Assembly: GCA_021828005.1 (NCBI GenBank)
Contig: JAKATJ010000010.1
Span: 1 to 35,164 of the forward strand
Length of the DNA stretch: 35,164 bases
Source: Actinomycetes bacterium
Lineage (GTDB): Bacteria > Actinomycetota > Acidimicrobiia > Acidimicrobiales > RAAP-2
Direction: 5' to 3'
Part shown: one piece after another, positions 18,256 to 28,286 of the stretch
Position numbering within the stretch: the stretch's first letter is position 1
How the letters are laid out: each line of letters starts with the position of its first letter
Program-made: the position numbers and the translations under genes
The notes under the pieces: model-generated
Told to the model about the DNA's origin: nothing
Seen by the model: only the letters and a program-made list of their open reading frames with translations
Database searches by the model: none

Positions 18256-18885
18256 TCAGGCGGCGTCGGGCAGCTCGAACAGGTCGAGCCTGAAGCGGGT
18301 CACGTCGCTCCCGGTGCTGGTGAAGGTCGTCGGGGACACGACGACGCCGGCTTCCCAGAACCATCCGTCGGTGCTCGCGCGCTGGGCCAGCACCTCCGTC
18401 GCTCGGGGCTCGTCGTGGGCCGGGCCGACCTTTGCGCTCGACCAACCGCGCGCGCGGAGCTCGGCGCGGAAGAACGTGACGACGGCGGCCTGCGAAGCGG
18501 CAAGCCGGAAGGTCATCGCCCCCGAGTACTGTGTGGACCCGCTCCAGGGCGTGTCGGACACGGTCTGGGTGCCCTTGGGAAGCACGAGGGCGTCGAGGAC
18601 GTCCGCCGGCGGTGTTCCGAGGATCTCGATCGGATGGAGCGCCGCCGAAGCCGGCTGCGCGACGAGGCCGGTGCCCCTCACCGCGGCAGACTTCGGCTGC
18701 GTCGTGGCGGCGTTCTCGGTGAGCGCGGCACCGATCCCGAAGACGAGAACGACCAGCAGAGCGAGCCCGACGACGATCATGGCGGGTCGGACGCTCGGGC
18801 CTGGCGTACGGCGTGCGCCGGTGGGCGCAGCCGACGACGAGCCTGCCTCGGCGGGTGGGCCGCCCACGATCTCCGCCTCGGCCAT
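18256..18885 (-). CDS. Hypothetical protein with single N-terminal TM anchor and extracytoplasmic domain
   Basis: PAMIVVGLALLVVLVFGIGAAL TM segment; TAGGCT 9 nt upstream of ATG on the minus strand. Confidence 0.75.
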   Translation of the reverse strand: MAEAEIVGGPPAEAGSSSAAPTGARRTPGPSVRPAMIVVGLALLVVLVFGIGAALTENAATTQPKSAAVRGTGLVAQPASAALHPIEILGTPPADVLDALVLPKGTQTVSDTPWSGSTQYSGAMTFRLAASQAAVVTFFRAELRARGWSSAKVGPAHDEPRATEVLAQRASTDGWFWEAGVVVSPTTFTSTGSDVTRFRLDLFELPDAA

Positions 18886-18894
18886 GACCGGCTC

Positions 18895-18900
18895 AGCCTA
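18895..18900 (-). promoter_or_regulatory. -10-like TAGGCT, 9 nt before ATG 18885
   Basis: Reverse complement ccaTAGGCTgagccggtcATG. Confidence 0.65.
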
Positions 18901-18915
18901 TGGCACCCTCGCTCG

Positions 18916-18985
18916 GGCCGGTGGCGCCGCGCGGTGGCGCGCGGGGGCGCCGCGCGGTGGCGCGCGGTGGCGCGCGGTGGCACGC
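18916..18985. repeat. Imperfect approx. 10-bp GC-only tandem repeat (cgcgcggtgg units)
   Basis: ggtggcgccgcgcggtggcgcgcgggggcgccgcgcggtggcgcgcggtggcgcgcggtggcacgcgg between the minus-strand genes thiD and 18885. Confidence 0.85.
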
Positions 18986-18988
18986 GGG

Positions 18989-19825
18989 TCAGCGAGACGA
19001 CGGCGAAGACGGGAGGGGCCCCTCGCCCCATCCGAAGTGGTCGACGGGTCCGTGGCCGCTCCCGAGCTGCCAGCGCGCGGCTCCCTCGAGCGCCCGGTGC
19101 ACGTAGGACTTCGCACGCTCGATGGCGAGCGGCGGCGGCGTGCCGAGCGCGAGCTCAGCGGCGACGGCCGCGGACAGCGAGCAACCCGTTCCGTGGTCGT
19201 TCCTCGTGTCGATGCGCGTGGACTCCATCACCGCCAGGCCCCCCGGACCGACGACGACGTCCGTCGAGGTGTTGTCTTCCAGATGCCCGCCCTTCAGCAC
19301 GACCATGTCGGGCCCGAGGCGGTGAAGCGCCTCGGCGACCTCGGCCATCGTTTTCACGCTCTCGAGCTCGCGCACGTCGACCCCCACGAGCAGCGCCCCC
19401 TCTTGGAGGTTCGGGGTCACGACCCGAGCATGAGGGAACAGGAGCTCCCGGTAGGCACGTACGCCGCCCCCGTCCATGAGCGAGTGGCCGCTCGTGGAGA
19501 CGAGCACCGGGTCGACCACGAGGTTGGGCAGGAGGCCGCGCGCCGCGACGTCGGCCACCTTCTCCACGATCTCGGGATTCGCGAGCATGCCCGTCTTCAC
19601 CGCGGCCGGTGGGAGATCGGCGAGCACCGCGTGGACCTGCGCGAGCACCATGTCAGGGTCCAGGGCGAGGACCCGGAGCACCGCGGCCGTGTGCTGCGCG
19701 GTGACCGCCGTGATCGCGCTCGTCCCGTAGACACCGAGAGCCGCAAAGGTCTTCAGGTCTGCCTGGATCCCGGCGCCGCCTCCGGAGTCCGAACCCGCGA
19801 TGGTGAGCGCCACCTTGGGGGTCAT
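18989..19825 (-). CDS. thiD: Hydroxymethylpyrimidine (phosphate) kinase
   Basis: [72 protein letters not shown]. Confidence 0.95.
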   Translation of the reverse strand: MTPKVALTIAGSDSGGGAGIQADLKTFAALGVYGTSAITAVTAQHTAAVLRVLALDPDMVLAQVHAVLADLPPAAVKTGMLANPEIVEKVADVAARGLLPNLVVDPVLVSTSGHSLMDGGGVRAYRELLFPHARVVTPNLQEGALLVGVDVRELESVKTMAEVAEALHRLGPDMVVLKGGHLEDNTSTDVVVGPGGLAVMESTRIDTRNDHGTGCSLSAAVAAELALGTPPPLAIERAKSYVHRALEGAARWQLGSGHGPVDHFGWGEGPLPSSPSSR

Positions 19826-19833
19826 CGTCGCGA

Positions 19834-19839
19834 ACGCTA
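19834..19839 (-). promoter_or_regulatory. -10-like TAGCGT, 8 nt before thiD ATG 19825
   Basis: Reverse complement gcgTAGCGTtcgcgacgATG. Confidence 0.65.
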
Positions 19840-20025
19840 CGCGCGGTGCCGGGATCGCTCCAATTTCACGACGAAAGCTGCGGTGACCAGGGGGAGACGC
19901 TGCGAAGAGCCGCGCTCGATCGTGTTACTGAGCGACGCCGTGACCTGGGACAACGCGGCGTGACCGCTCGCGATCCCGATCAGATGCCAGCGACAACGCC
20001 GTCGCGGTCGTTGGATTCTTCTGGT

Positions 20026-20400
20026 TCAGCGGCGGGCGAGGCGACGCCCGCTCTCGGTGTCGGGCGGCGTGTAGTTGAGCTCGAAGTGGTGGTAGAGCGA
20101 GGACTCGTCCGCCTGCGAGAGCTCTTCCCCGTGCAACGCGAGGTCCGGCGCCGTACGAACCTGCTCCTTGGTCGCCTGCACCTGAAGGTCGTTGGGGCCG
20201 ATCTGAATGCCCCCCAACGGCACGAACGTCAGGTGGCGGCCGATGAAGCCCTCCTTGACCGTGCCGAACAGGGGCTCGTCGGTCTCAACGTCGACGTACA
20301 CATCCTGCAACTTGCCGATCTTTTCTCCGTTGCGGTCGACAAGCATCTTGCCGTGCCATTCGGCCACATTCCAGTTGGCCTGAGCCGGATCGTCGGTCAT
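20026..20400 (-). CDS. PRC-barrel domain protein
   Basis: WHGKMLVDRNGEKIGKLQDVYVDVETDEPLFGTVKEGFIGRHLTFVPLGG; Shine-Dalgarno gaggagg before ATG. Confidence 0.88.
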   Translation of the reverse strand: MTDDPAQANWNVAEWHGKMLVDRNGEKIGKLQDVYVDVETDEPLFGTVKEGFIGRHLTFVPLGGIQIGPNDLQVQATKEQVRTAPDLALHGEELSQADESSLYHHFELNYTPPDTESGRRLARR

Positions 20401-20617
20401 GGCAACCTCCTCGCTCCTCCTGCCAGCGTACCGACGAACCGACCCGTGGAGGGGGCGAGCGGGGAGCGACTGGAGGAGGCGTTTGAGCCACCGAGCCGGT
20501 GGACCACGTCCTGAGGCCCTCGAGGAGTCGAACCTGCACCATTGAGGGGACCGTGGGCATGGCTGCGGAACCTGTCAATAGGTGATTGCCGAATATCTAC
20601 GCGTTTTGGATGGTTGG

Positions 20618-20803
20618 TCAGTTGATCCACGCCTTGACCGGGACTCGGTGAGGAGCCGGTGGCTCGGTGGATCGCTCGGGGTGGGCCTGTGCCGCGGTAT
20701 CCAAGGGGGCCTGGCGGCGCTCGACGACCATCTCGTGGCGGCCGGCGTGGAGGTCTGCGGGCCGGAGGTACCCGATCCCCGAGTGGATGCGGTTCTCTTG
20801 GGG
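20618..20803 (-). pseudogene. C-terminal fragment of an IS3-family transposase (integrase core)
   Basis: Minus frame reads PQENRIHSGIGYLRPADLHAGRHEMVVERRQAPLDTAAQAHPERSTEPPAPHRVPVKAWIN*, matching the HRHSGIGxLTPADVHHGRA...AAYAAHPERF...AAWINKP C-terminus of IS3-type OrfB. Interrupted upstream by TGA at 20804-20806. Confidence 0.82.
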
Positions 20804-20929
20804 TCACGGGTGGGCGGAGGCAGATCCCGCTGTGGAACGTCCTGGTCCCTGCGGGTTCAGTGGCCAACTGACGTGCACGACAGCTGTGGTGCACGAGCGC
20901 GGGTGGTCAGTGGGCCTGCTGCCGTGAGG

Positions 20930-21483
20930 GTCTTCCACGTGGTGTGCGGAGCACGTCTCATCCGCAATCTCGCCTCGGTGGCAGTCGTGTGGGACCAGAG
21001 CGAGTGGGCGACGGCAATGGCCGAGCTTCTCGTCGAGATGAAGATCGCTGCAGAAGGCGCCCGGGCGGCCGGCAAGAGGTGCCTCGGTCACAAGGCCCTC
21101 GCCTCGTTCTTGGAGCGCTCCGACACGATCGTAGAGACGGGTCTCGCTCCCAACCCCGAGCCAGTCGGACGCAAGCGCGACTGCGCGGAGAAGGAGTCCT
21201 ACAACCTCGCTCGTGCACTCGGCAGCCTGAAGGAAGGGGCCACCCTCTACGCGAAGGACCTCGCCGTTCCCTTTTCGAACAACCAAGCGGAGTCCGACCT
21301 GCGCATGGTGAAGTGCAGTCCAAGATCTCTGGATCCTTCCGTTCAGTCGAACGTGCCGAGCGACTGGCCAAGGTCCGGTCCTACCTCTCGACTGCTGCCA
21401 AGCACGGCCTCGGAGCGATGGACGTCTTGACCGCGCTGTTCGCCGGAGCATCCTGGATGCCGCCGACACCGATCCGCACCTGA
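20930..21483 (+). pseudogene. IS66-family transposase remnant, frameshifted
   Basis: VVCGARLIRNLASVAV...WATAMAELLVEMKIAAEGARAAGKR...FSNNQAESDLRMVK then +1 frame VQSKISGSFRSVERAERLAKVRSYLSTAAKHGLGAMDVLTALFAG; canonical IS66 is NNQAERDLRMVKxQxKISGxFR. Confidence 0.88.
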
Positions 21484-21665
21484 TCCCGCGTCAACTGTCA
21501 TCGCCGCGTCGTGCAGGGTCACGAGCTATGCCGGTGTGCGCACCTGAAGGGATGCTCTCGACACGGTTCGGAATCGAGCTAAGGTGCGCCGCACGAGAGA
21601 GCTTCGGCTCGCGGCGTTGCTCCAGACCTCGGTGGCGCTCTCCGACGACTACGGGAAGAGAGCTG

Positions 21666-22706
21666 GTGCAGGTCACCACTGTCGACGCATCGAATGCCGG
21701 CTTCCGAGACGTTGCCCTCCAAGTGCGCGCGGCAGGCCTGCTGAACCGACGACCGGGCTACTACAGCGTAAAGATCAGCCTGACGATCGCAGCCTTCGCG
21801 GCCGGCTGGGCGGCGTTCGTCGTCGTAGGCAACTCGTGGACGACGCTCGGGGTCGCCGCATTCTTAGGGGCGATGTGCACCCAGTTGGGGTTCATCGGGC
21901 ACGACGCTGGGCACCAACAGGTTTTCGGTTCGCGACAAGCAAACCGGTTCCTCGGGCTGGCGGTCGGGAACGTACTGATTGGGCTGTGCTACGGATGGTG
22001 GGTTCCCAAGCACAATGCTCATCATGCCCACCCCAACGAGGTGGGCCGCGATCCTGACATTGGTGACGGCATCGTCGCATTCGCTCCCGCTGAGGGGCAC
22101 GGGACGGCGCGCCGGAGCTTCGCCTGGCTGCTTGCACGCTGGCAGGCGCAGCTCTTCTTTCCCCTCATGGTTCTGCGAAGCGTCGGCATGCACGTATCGG
22201 GGTTCCAGCATCTCCTCCGCCGACGCGACCGGACGGCGGCTGTAGAGGCGCTGCTGGTCGCTCTCCACATGGTTTGCTTTTTGACGGTGGTCCTGCTCGT
22301 GCTCAGCCCGCTGAAGGCCTTCGCATTCGTTGCCGTGGAGCAGGCGGTGTTCTCCTTCTGGCTGGGCTGCAGTTTCGCGCCGAACCACAAGGCGATGCCG
22401 ATCATCCCAGGCGACGCAGCGATGGGCTTCGCCCGACGCCAGGTCGTGACCGCCCGCAACATCGCGGGCGGACGGCTCACCACGTTCATGCTCGGTGGCC
22501 TCAACTACCAGATCGAGCACCACCTGTTCCCCTCTATGCCTCGGCCCAATCTGAGGCATGCCCAGGACCTCGTGAGGGAGTTCTGTGTGGCGAGCGAGCT
22601 CGGCTACTGCGAGACCAGCTTGCCGGAGTCCTTCCGGCGGATCATCCGCGACCTCGAGGCAAAGGGCCACATGGCCGCTCTGGCTGTCGCGATGCCCGAG
22701 ACCTGA
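21666..22706 (+). CDS. Membrane fatty acid desaturase (acyl-CoA/acyl-lipid desaturase)
   Basis: Three His boxes: HDAGH, HNAHH, QIEHH (NYQIEHHLFPSMPRPNL); TM segments. Start GTG 21666 proposed, upstream in-frame ATG 21528 possible. Confidence 0.93.
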   Translation: MQVTTVDASNAGFRDVALQVRAAGLLNRRPGYYSVKISLTIAAFAAGWAAFVVVGNSWTTLGVAAFLGAMCTQLGFIGHDAGHQQVFGSRQANRFLGLAVGNVLIGLCYGWWVPKHNAHHAHPNEVGRDPDIGDGIVAFAPAEGHGTARRSFAWLLARWQAQLFFPLMVLRSVGMHVSGFQHLLRRRDRTAAVEALLVALHMVCFLTVVLLVLSPLKAFAFVAVEQAVFSFWLGCSFAPNHKAMPIIPGDAAMGFARRQVVTARNIAGGRLTTFMLGGLNYQIEHHLFPSMPRPNLRHAQDLVREFCVASELGYCETSLPESFRRIIRDLEAKGHMAALAVAMPET

Positions 22707-23120
22707 GGTCACCGCGCGATGCAGCGCTCTCGTAGCTGGTGGAAGCGCCGCTCCGTCGAGACCCAGCAGGGTGGCCCTCGAAAGGACCCGCTGATGCCGT
22801 CAACTCAACACTCGAGCTGGGCACGCCTCCTCAACGGTGGGAAAGACGACGCCAGGACGCAGCCAGCGGATCGCCCACTGAGGTTGCTCTTTGGTGAGCG
22901 AGGCGGGTCCCGGCGTTCCTGCCCGGTCAACTCACGTCACATTGCCCGGGGAGCCGTGCCCGCGCGCGCGAGCCGAGACTCCCACGCGAGCGGGTTGAGC
23001 TAACAACTTGTCGGCACCCCACATCGGCTCTTCAGCGGATGACGCAGCGAGGCGTTGGGCCATAGCCGATCTGCTACACCATTGACCGTAGGGTTGGCTG
23101 ATCGCGTCGAGCGCCAGCGC

Positions 23121-23390
23121 GTGATCCTGGCTCGACTCGCCGAGCAGTTCGTGGTGAGTGGTCCTCCCGGGACTCTGACGTGGTGGCCGACGGCACCCGA
23201 CGGTGTCGTGCCCGATCTTGGCGCCTCTCCCATGGGGCCGCGGACCGCGAGGGTGCAGCGCCTGGCGCAGGGTGGTCTCGGGCCTCGTCTCTCGGGTTCG
23301 CTGTCCGCGCATGGCACGGCGCACGCGCTCGGAGGATGCGAGCACCTCATCCACGACTCCATCCTCACACCGTCCCCAAGCGGCTCCTGA
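23121..23390 (+). CDS. Possible small hypothetical protein or gene remnant
   Basis: Frame open 23055-23390 with GC-rich third positions; no recognised motif and no convincing start signal. Confidence 0.2.
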   Translation: MILARLAEQFVVSGPPGTLTWWPTAPDGVVPDLGASPMGPRTARVQRLAQGGLGPRLSGSLSAHGTAHALGGCEHLIHDSILTPSPSGS

Positions 23391-23397
23391 CTTTGTT

Positions 23398-23415
23398 TGC
23401 CTGCAGGCAGTTTTT
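23398..23415 (+). terminator. Possible intrinsic terminator: TGCCTGCAGGCA palindrome followed by gTTTTTg
   Basis: Perfect 12-bp palindrome plus T5 tract immediately after ORF 23055-23390; stem is short. Confidence 0.3.
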
Positions 23416-23579
23416 GTCGGAGTGTCGCTTGCCTGTGCATTGTGCAGGCCGACTGCGCAGGGGAGCACGGGGTATCGGTGGACCAGGGTGCGGCGTGCAT
23501 CGTTGCGAGATGCAGACGTGGGGAAGGCACTGCGCTCTGGGCCTCATGCCCGTGGGCGGCGCTCCACCTGGGATGCTGA

Positions 23580-24635
<1,056 letters not shown>

Positions 24636-24774
24636 CGACGCCCGTGGGAGGGCCCGGACGGACCGGGGCGGCCCGGCTCGGCGCACCGCCGGCCGAGGAT
24701 CACCCCCGCGTAACTACCCTCGTGTGACTTCCTCGGCTACCATCGTCCCAGTCGGACGACCGCCAGGAGGGCCG

Positions 24775-25314
24775 ATGGCCGGAACGCACAACGAAGGTGG
24801 GGCAGCGCCGGTGGGCGAGGCCGGGTACGGGGGGCCCCAGGTGTGCAAACTGATCGGCATCTCCTACCGGCAGCTCGACTACTGGGCGCGCACCGGGCTC
24901 CTCCGTCCCTCGGTGGCCGACGCCCGCGGCAGCGGCACGAAGCGGCTCTACTCGTACCGGGACCTCCTCGAGCTGAAGGTCATCAAGCAGCTCCTCGACG
25001 CCGGCATCTCGCTCCAGTCCGCGCGGCGCGCCGTGGACTGCCTGCGCCAGGACCTCGGGGCGGACCTCCCGTCCGCCAAGCTCGTCCTCACGGAGGGACG
25101 CTCCGTGCTCGCCCAGACCAATGGCGAGGTGGTGGACCTGCTCGCCGGCGGCCAGGGCGTCTTCAACATCGTGCCGCTGTCGGGCGTCGTCGACGAGCTC
25201 GACGCCGCCATCGTCGAGCTGGGCGGGTCACGGGGCCAGGAGCCTGCGCTCGGCTGGCCGGCCGCGGCCGGGGCGGGACGCGAGCGATCGCGCGAAGGGT
25301 CGAGCCGGGGATGA
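24775..25314 (+). CDS. MerR-family regulator (Rv1830-like)
   Basis: YGGPQVCKLIGISYRQLDYWARTGLLRPSVADARGSGTKRLYSYRDLLELKVIKQLLDAGISLQSARRAV...LLAGGQGVFNIVPLSGVVDELDAAI; SD aggagg before ATG 24775 (GTG 24724 also possible). Confidence 0.92.
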   Translation: MAGTHNEGGAAPVGEAGYGGPQVCKLIGISYRQLDYWARTGLLRPSVADARGSGTKRLYSYRDLLELKVIKQLLDAGISLQSARRAVDCLRQDLGADLPSAKLVLTEGRSVLAQTNGEVVDLLAGGQGVFNIVPLSGVVDELDAAIVELGGSRGQEPALGWPAAAGAGRERSREGSSRG

Positions 25315-25324
25315 GCGGCGCCGC

Positions 25325-25759
25325 GTGAGCGGGACGGACCGAACGCAAGGCACGGCGGGCGCGGACGAAGGGCTCGCGGGGCGGGGGGCTGCCGGTCGTC
25401 GGCGTCATCCCTCGACGGCGCCGGCCGCCCGGGTCCGGTTCGCGCATCCCTCGGAGCGTCTGTTGGCCGCGCTGCTCGACCTGCACGGGATCCGCTGGGA
25501 GTACGAGCCGGTCGAGTTCGCGCTGCGCTGGGACGACGAGGGCTCGCCGAACGGCGGCTTCCGTCCGGACTTCTGGCTCCCCGAGCTGGGTTGCTTCGTC
25601 GAGCTCACGACGGCGGACCAGCGACTGGTCACCCGCAAGAACGCCAAGGTCCGGCGGATGCGCGACCTGTACCCGGAGGTGGACGTGGTGGTGCTCTACC
25701 AGCGGGACTTCGTCCAGCTCCTGGCCCATCACGGTCTTGACCCCGCCGGCGTCGCGTAG
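25325..25759 (+). CDS. Small PD-(D/E)XK nuclease-like protein
   Basis: HPSERLLAALLDLHGIRWEYEP...GFRPDFWLPELGCFVELTTADQRLVTRKNAKVRRMRDLYPEVDVVVLYQRD; E...PDFWLP...ELT...K arrangement resembles PD-(D/E)XK cores. Confidence 0.75.
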   Translation: MSGTDRTQGTAGADEGLAGRGAAGRRRHPSTAPAARVRFAHPSERLLAALLDLHGIRWEYEPVEFALRWDDEGSPNGGFRPDFWLPELGCFVELTTADQRLVTRKNAKVRRMRDLYPEVDVVVLYQRDFVQLLAHHGLDPAGVA

Positions 25760-25784
25760 GCGGGGCTCGCCGAGCCGCCGGACG

Positions 25785-25790
25785 TAGGCT
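25785..25790 (+). promoter_or_regulatory. -10-like TAGGCT, 7 nt before gcvT ATG 25798
   Basis: gacgTAGGCTgatctcgATG. Confidence 0.7.
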
Positions 25791-25797
25791 GATCTCG

Positions 25798-26895
25798 ATG
25801 CACCCGGCTTCGATGCACCCGGTCGGGGCTGCGCTTCGCCGCACGCCGCTGTACGACGTGCACCTGGAGCTCGGCGCGAAGCTCGTGGAGTTCGGCGGAT
25901 GGGAGTTGCCGCTCGCCTATCCCTCGGGGACGGTGGCCGAGCACCGTGCGTGCCGGACGGCTGCCGCCGCGTTCGACGTGAGCCACCTCGGGACCGTGCG
26001 CGTGGAGGGCACGAGCGCCTTCGAGTCGCTGCAGCGAACGCTCGCGAACGACCTCTCCAAGATCTCGCCGGGCCGCGCGCAGTACACGCTCCTCCTCGCC
26101 GACGACGGTTCGGTGGCCGACGACCTCATCGTCTGGTGGGTCGCAGACGACCTCTTCGACGTGATGCCCAACGCGTCGAACACGTCGCGCGTGCTGGAGG
26201 CGATCGGGGGGACGGACATCACCGGGAGCCGTGCGGTCGTCGCAGTGCAGGGGCCCGAGGCGCGCGGGCGGCTCGCCGCGGTCGCGCCCGGGGCTGCGGC
26301 CGTCGGCCGGTTCCGCGTGGCGCCGTTCGAGTGGGAAGGTGCCAACTGCACGGCGGCCGGGACCGGGTACACGGGCGAGGACGGCGTCGAGTGCGCGGTG
26401 CCCGCAGACGTCGCGCCGGCGTTCTTCGGCGCGGTGCTGGACGCGGGCGTCGCGCCGGCCGGTCTCGGTGCCCGCGACACGCTTCGGCTCGAAGCCGGGC
26501 TGCCGCTCCACGGCCACGAGCTCGGGCCGGACGCCACCCCGTTGCAGGCCGGGCTCGGCTGGGTCGTCGGCTGGGGCAAGGGCGAATTCAGGGGCCGGGC
26601 GGCGCTCGAGCGCGAGCGAGCCGACGGCCCGCGGCGGACGCTGCGGGGCCTGCTCGCGGACGGACGGCAGCCCCCTCGCGAAGGCGCGGAGGTCCTGTCG
26701 GACGGACGGGTCGTCGGGCGCGTGACGAGCGGCAACTTCTCCCCGATGCTCGAACGTGGGATCGCCCTCGCGTTCGTGGACACGGCGGCGGGCGTCCCCG
26801 ACGGCGCCCGCGTGGAGGCCGTCGTCCGCGGACGGGCGCTGGCGGCCACGGTCGGCGGGACGCGTGCGTGGCCGCCGAAGGCAAAGGCGGGCTGA
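25798..26895 (+). CDS. gcvT: Glycine cleavage system T protein (aminomethyltransferase)
   Basis: RRTPLYDVHLELGAKLVEFGGWELPLAYPSGTVAEHRACRTAAAAFDVSHLG, AGTGYTGEDGVECAVP, LGARDTLRLEAGLPLHGHEL. Confidence 0.97.
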   Translation: MHPASMHPVGAALRRTPLYDVHLELGAKLVEFGGWELPLAYPSGTVAEHRACRTAAAAFDVSHLGTVRVEGTSAFESLQRTLANDLSKISPGRAQYTLLLADDGSVADDLIVWWVADDLFDVMPNASNTSRVLEAIGGTDITGSRAVVAVQGPEARGRLAAVAPGAAAVGRFRVAPFEWEGANCTAAGTGYTGEDGVECAVPADVAPAFFGAVLDAGVAPAGLGARDTLRLEAGLPLHGHELGPDATPLQAGLGWVVGWGKGEFRGRAALERERADGPRRTLRGLLADGRQPPREGAEVLSDGRVVGRVTSGNFSPMLERGIALAFVDTAAGVPDGARVEAVVRGRALAATVGGTRAWPPKAKAG

Positions 26896-28286
26896 TGGCG
26901 GACTACCTCCCTCACACCGACGACGAGGTCGCGGCGATGCTCGCGTTCCTCGGGCTCTCGGACGTCGACGAGCTCTTCGCCGCGGTGCCGGGCGCGCTGC
27001 GGCTCGCGGGCGGGCTGGACCTCGCCGACGGCAGGCCGGAGCCCGACGTGCTCGCGCACCTCGACGCCCTCGCCCGCGGAAACGGCGCCGCGGACCTCGT
27101 GTGCTTCGCCGGCGCCGGCGCCTACGACCACGAGGTGCCCCCGGTGGTGCGCGCCCTGGCCGGGCGCTCCGAGTTCGTCACCGCATACACCCCCTACCAA
27201 CCGGAGGTCGCCCAGGGTGTGCTGCAGGCGATCTTCGAGTACCAGACGATGGTGGCCAGGCTCGCGGGACTGCCGATCGCGAATGCGTCGCTCTACGACG
27301 GCGCGAGCGCGCTCGTGGAGGCCGTGAACCTCGGCACCGCCGCGAGCGGCCGGCAGGCGGTGTGGGTCTCCGCCGGGGTGCATCCCCACTGGCGGTCCTG
27401 CGTCCGCACGTTCTCGCACGGCTCGGGCCATCGGATCGTGGAGATCCCGCTGACGGGCGGCGTCACGGCCTGGCCGGACGATGCTTTCTCGGCGACCGGC
27501 GTCATGCCAGAGCCGCCCGGCGTCGTGGTCGTCGCGTACCCGAACTACCTCGGCTGCCTCGAAGACCTCTCGGCGGTCCGCCGGCTCGCCGACGCCCACG
27601 ACGCGACGATGGTCGTCGCCGCCGACCCGGTGGCGGCGGGGATCCTGCGATCGGGGGGGGAGTGGGGCGCCGACGTGGTGGTCGGCGAGGGCCAGGCCTT
27701 CGGCACCCCGCTCTCCTTCGGCGGCCCGTACCTCGGCCTGTTCTGCTGCGCGGCGGCGCAGGTCCGGCGGCTGCCGGGACGGCTCGTCGGCGAGACCTTG
27801 GACGCCGACGGCCGGCGCGCCTACGTGACCACCCTGCGGACGCGCGAGCAGGACATCCGTCGCGAGAAGGCGACCTCCAACGTCTGCACGAACCAGACGC
27901 TCATGGCGGTGACCGCCGCCGTCCAGCTCGGCTGGCTCGGGACGGCCGGCCTCGCCGAGGTTGCCACGCGCTGTGCACGCGGGACGCGGTACCTGCGGGA
28001 GGCCGCCTTTAAGATCGCCGGCATCTCGCCGCTCACCGGCAGGACGCCGGTCGTACGGGAGCTCGCCCTGCGCACTGCCGTCCCCGCCCGCACGGTGGTC
28101 GACCGCATGGCGGCCGAGGGCTTCCTCGCCGGCGTCGCGCTCGCAGACCTCGTCGGCGACGACGGCGACGGCTCGGTCGACGCCGACGCCGCGGTGCACG
28201 GGCTTCTCGTCGCGGTCACCGAGCGCCGGACCGCGGCCGAGATCGACGGCTACGTCCTCGCCCTGGACAAGGCGGTCCGCCGGTGA
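26895..28286 (+). CDS. gcvPA: Glycine dehydrogenase (decarboxylating) subunit 1
   Basis: YLPHTDDEVAAMLAFLGLSDVDELF, FVTAYTPYQPEVAQGVLQAIFEYQTMVARLAGLPIANASLYDGASALVEA, REQDIRREKATSNVCTNQTLMA; TGATG overlap with gcvT. Confidence 0.97.
   Translation: MADYLPHTDDEVAAMLAFLGLSDVDELFAAVPGALRLAGGLDLADGRPEPDVLAHLDALARGNGAADLVCFAGAGAYDHEVPPVVRALAGRSEFVTAYTPYQPEVAQGVLQAIFEYQTMVARLAGLPIANASLYDGASALVEAVNLGTAASGRQAVWVSAGVHPHWRSCVRTFSHGSGHRIVEIPLTGGVTAWPDDAFSATGVMPEPPGVVVVAYPNYLGCLEDLSAVRRLADAHDATMVVAADPVAAGILRSGGEWGADVVVGEGQAFGTPLSFGGPYLGLFCCAAAQVRRLPGRLVGETLDADGRRAYVTTLRTREQDIRREKATSNVCTNQTLMAVTAAVQLGWLGTAGLAEVATRCARGTRYLREAAFKIAGISPLTGRTPVVRELALRTAVPARTVVDRMAAEGFLAGVALADLVGDDGDGSVDADAAVHGLLVAVTERRTAAEIDGYVLALDKAVRR

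Noticed and set aside
18898-19116. Small ORFs across the GC-only repeat tract
   Set aside because: Produced by low-complexity repeats; overlap the thiD 3' end and the promoter of the 18885 gene.
20582-21430. 282-aa plus-strand ORF as one intact protein
   Set aside because: Its first part is antisense to an IS3 fragment and its last part is out of frame after the IS66 deletion; only the middle matches IS66 transposase.
23041-23090. Possible tRNA near cgttgggccatagccgatctgctacacc
   Set aside because: No consistent acceptor/anticodon/T-arm pairing and no GTTCRA-type T-loop could be drawn.
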